From assembly GCA_003139095.1 (NCBI GenBank), contig PLHW01000044.1:248538-290304 (forward strand): DNA of 41,767 nucleotides, in the 5' to 3' direction. This DNA comes from Acidobacteriaceae bacterium (GTDB taxonomy: Bacteria > Acidobacteriota > Terriglobia > Terriglobales > Acidobacteriaceae). Both the position numbers and the translations under genes were made by a program. Positions 40,197-41,767 of this stretch are shown here, piece after piece (the first letter of the stretch is position 1; every line of letters starts with the position of its first letter). The notes below the pieces were generated by a model, which ran no database searches, had not been told where the DNA came from, and saw only the letters and a list, made by a program, of their open reading frames with translations.

Positions 40197-40364
40197 CTAT
40201 GCGACTTCAATCAGTTTCGAATCGTATTCAGCGTTGTCCTGGAGGGAAGCAAACCAGGAGTCGGATATCAGAGAAATGGGTCTTTCATGTTTGTCCAATT
40301 GCGCCGATTGCTCGGCCCGTTCGACGGTTGCGATCAGATCCTCGATCAAGCTGCCGGTGAACAT
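40197..40364 (-). CDS. 55-residue conserved-looking small protein in the dcw cluster
   Basis: Minus-strand ATG 40364 to TAG 40197, 55 residues: MFTGSLIEDLIATVERAEQS, then a short linker with KHERPISLIS, and a tail rich in acidic and aromatic residues ending in YDSKLIEVA. The N-terminal half is a plausible amphipathic helix; no TM segment. The SD is weak (GGCGGA about 12 nt upstream). It sits in the only large gap between rsmH and ftsL, on the same strand, 39 nt before the ftsL start. Codon-like composition and position argue that it is real. Function unknown; a division-related small protein is one possibility. Confidence 0.6.
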   Translation of the reverse strand: MFTGSLIEDLIATVERAEQSAQLDKHERPISLISDSWFASLQDNAEYDSKLIEVA

Positions 40365-40544
40365 TTGTTAGCGTCCGCCTTTGTTTTCGAGCCCGGCCTT
40401 GTTTTTTCCGCTTATTGGCCGATTCGAAATCACTCCACCACAGAGTCCGAAAACGTGCTTACCCCTCATAACCTTTACCCGGCGCGCCTAGCAATCACCG
40501 CACCGGGAGCCCGGCAGTTTCTCCGGACCAACTCAAATTCGTTT

Positions 40545-40566
40545 GCCGGCGAGATGCCGGCGCTAC
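40545..40566. repeat. GCCGGC hairpin repeat at the rsmH 3' end
   Basis: GCCGGC (40545-40550) and GCCGGC (40556-40561) flank GAGAT and are followed by GCTAC. The same GATGCCGGCGCTAC block occurs at 31140-31153 inside the MITE-like element, so this is a dispersed repeat. It provides the rsmH stop codon (40563-40565). Confidence 0.6.
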
Positions 40567-41576
40567 ATTCTTTCCGCCGCGCGCATTTTGGCGCTGCGCG
40601 AACGCGGGTTGCGATCGATCTCTTCTTCGGTCGCAATCACCGGCTTTTTTGTCAGCAGCCGGTACAGGCCTTGCTTCGCGCCATCGCGCATCGCATCCTT
40701 GACGATCCGGTCTTCGAGCGAGTGAAAACTGATGATCACCAGCCTTCCGCCCGGCTTCAGCACGCGAGGCGCCGCCTCCAGCAGTGCTTTCAGATCGTCC
40801 AGTTCACGGTTTACGAAGATTCGGAGAGCCTGAAAGGTTCGGGTCGCTGGATGAATTCGCCGCTCTGCCTTGTTCATGGGCCGAGCCGCGGCTGATATGA
40901 CGTCAACGAGATGCTTTGTCGTCTGTATCGGCCGCGACCGGACCAAGGCTCTGGCGATTCTCCGCGACCTCCTTTCCTCACCGAATTCGTAAATCACATC
41001 GGCAAGCTCGCGCTCGTCGAGGTGGTTTACCACTTGTTCGGCGGTTCGGCCCGACAGCGGGTTCATCCGCATGTCCAAAGGCCCATCCGCCTGAAAACTA
41101 AATCCCCGCGCTGGGTCGCCGAGTTGCAAACTGCTTACGCCCAGGTCGGCCAGAATTCCGTCGATGGCCGCTGTTGGCTGGTCGTGGGCAAGCTCTGCAA
41201 ACGATCCATGCAGCAACGTAATCGTCGGCCAGTCCTGGCTTGATCGCTGATCGTTGGTCGCCGGTCGTCCGGAATCAGTTTCGCTGACGACTGACGACTG
41301 GCGACTGTCGACCGGCGCAAGGTTCTTTTGAGCTACCGCCAGCGCCGCGGGATCTTTATCGAAGCCAATCAAATGTCCCAGTGCGCCGAGGCGTTTTGCT
41401 ATTTCGAAACTGTGCCCGCCCAGGCCCACCGTGGCATCCAGATAAGTTCCGCCACGCTGTACCGCTAAGAAATCGATCGCTTCTTTTAAAAGAACCGGAA
41501 CGTGGCCAACTGCCGCTTTTCCCGGCAAACCACGCCCACCCCGCTCGGGGGTGTCTTGTCCAAAATCCGTTTGCAC
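40563..41576 (-). CDS. rsmH: 16S rRNA (cytosine-N4)-methyltransferase RsmH (MraW)
   Basis: 337 residues from GTG 41576, whose G is shared with the mraZ TAG stop (TAGTG). RsmH methylates N4 of C1402 in 16S rRNA using SAM. Blocks: GHVPVLLKEAIDFL, YLDATVGLGGHSFEI, LIGFDKDPAALAVAQ, ADLGVSSLQLGDPARGFSFQADGPLDMRMNP, RTFQALRIFVNRELDDL and GGRLVIISFHSLEDRIVK. Residues about 88-112, between DKDPAALAVAQKN and ITLLHGSFAEL, are encoded by a 72-nt heptamer element with inverted arms (24 codons, in frame) and are absent from typical RsmH at this loop. Confidence 0.96.
   Translation of the reverse strand: MQTDFGQDTPERGGRGLPGKAAVGHVPVLLKEAIDFLAVQRGGTYLDATVGLGGHSFEIAKRLGALGHLIGFDKDPAALAVAQKNLAPVDSRQSSVVSETDSGRPATNDQRSSQDWPTITLLHGSFAELAHDQPTAAIDGILADLGVSSLQLGDPARGFSFQADGPLDMRMNPLSGRTAEQVVNHLDERELADVIYEFGEERRSRRIARALVRSRPIQTTKHLVDVISAAARPMNKAERRIHPATRTFQALRIFVNRELDDLKALLEAAPRVLKPGGRLVIISFHSLEDRIVKDAMRDGAKQGLYRLLTKKPVIATEEEIDRNPRSRSAKMRAAERM
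41241..41312. repeat. Heptamer element with inverted arms inside rsmH
   Basis: The left arm has four 7-nt units (TGATCGC, TGATCGT, TGGTCGC, CGGTCGT; 41241-41268). A 16-nt loop follows. The right arm has four units (TGACGAC, TGACGAC, TGGCGAC, TGTCGAC; 41285-41312) in the complementary orientation, so the element can fold into an imperfect hairpin. Its 72 nt are exactly 24 codons and leave the rsmH frame intact. Confidence 0.85.
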
Positions 41577-41767
41577 TAGATGCCCAAGTCGACGAGCGTC
41601 TTTGTGTCTTCATCCGTGAAGGGCTCTTTGATCTCCTTGTCGAGCGCTTCCAGGTTCCGGACCTCCAGGTAGGTCAGATTGCCGAGCACTGCCACATCGC
41701 CGCGAAGCTGCGCCGATTCGCGCAGAATCTGGGGAATGAGGAGACGCCCCTGCCCGTCCATCTCTAC
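41576..41767 (-). CDS. mraZ: Transcriptional regulator MraZ, N-terminus beyond window edge
   Basis: 64 codons are visible on the minus strand, open to the window edge, ending in TAG at 41576. The sequence VEMDGQGRLLIPQILRESAQLRGDVAVLGNLTYLEVRNLEALDKEIKE corresponds to the second AbrB-like repeat of MraZ (DGQGRLLIP with the following LR..A.L block). MraZ binds repeats upstream of its own gene and controls the dcw cluster in bacteria studied. Its position immediately before rsmH, with a one-base overlap, fits. The promoter region lies outside the window. Confidence 0.92.
   Translation of the reverse strand, partial: VEMDGQGRLLIPQILRESAQLRGDVAVLGNLTYLEVRNLEALDKEIKEPFTDEDTKTLVDLGI

Overview
The window looks like a chromosomal segment of an Acidobacteriota (Terriglobia-like) bacterium. 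This is inferred from protein character (GloVer-repeat and HYDIN/ASPM-type secreted proteins, an acidobacterial-style MraY and FtsI), from high GC, and from many short hairpin-forming interspersed repeats between genes. No 16S gene is present, so the assignment is an inference.

Layout. 1-3.2 kb (minus strand): the 5' part of a GltD-like flavoprotein, then a two-gene unit of a Cyc2-like outer-membrane cytochrome-porin and a periplasmic cupredoxin, with a perfect CRP-type palindrome upstream. 3.5-11.5 kb is accessory DNA: a DUF1801 protein, a 5' fragment of a group II intron, a secreted-type alpha/beta hydrolase, a GloVer-repeat protein, a secreted hypothetical protein, and a truncated tyrosine recombinase beside tRNA-Lys(CUU). 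11.5-17.2 kb: two tiny membrane proteins, an MFS exporter, an rRNA pseudouridine synthase, and a methyltransferase / PLP decarboxylase / Nudix run. 17.3-29 kb: an M28B (PSMA-like) peptidase, a single-TM hypothetical, a ParE-type toxin-antitoxin pair, a lipoprotein, ThiC, DoxX, a FadN-type fused beta-oxidation enzyme, and two secreted proteins. 29.1-41.8 kb (minus strand): the division and cell-wall (dcw) cluster in the order mraZ, rsmH, a 55-residue small ORF, ftsL, ftsI, murE, murF, mraY, murD, a small membrane protein, a repeat-rich stretch, ftsW.

The dcw genes work together. MurE, MurF and MurD build the UDP-MurNAc peptide, MraY makes lipid I, and FtsW and FtsI polymerise and crosslink septal peptidoglycan with FtsL in the divisome. 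RsmH and MraZ are the usual leading genes. The cluster ends at ftsW: no murG, murC, ftsQ, ftsA or ftsZ follows here.

The most unusual content is (i) the cytochrome-porin/cupredoxin pair, a candidate extracellular electron-transfer module; (ii) several families of short-period repeat elements, with 7-nt units inside the rsmH, murD and murF reading frames, 8-nt units forming hairpins at two operon junctions, and an array of about nine degenerate 24-nt dyads plus a G-quadruplex motif upstream of ftsW; and (iii) small proteins of 27 and 55 residues. Large open frames antisense to the dcw genes are judged to be GC-driven shadows.
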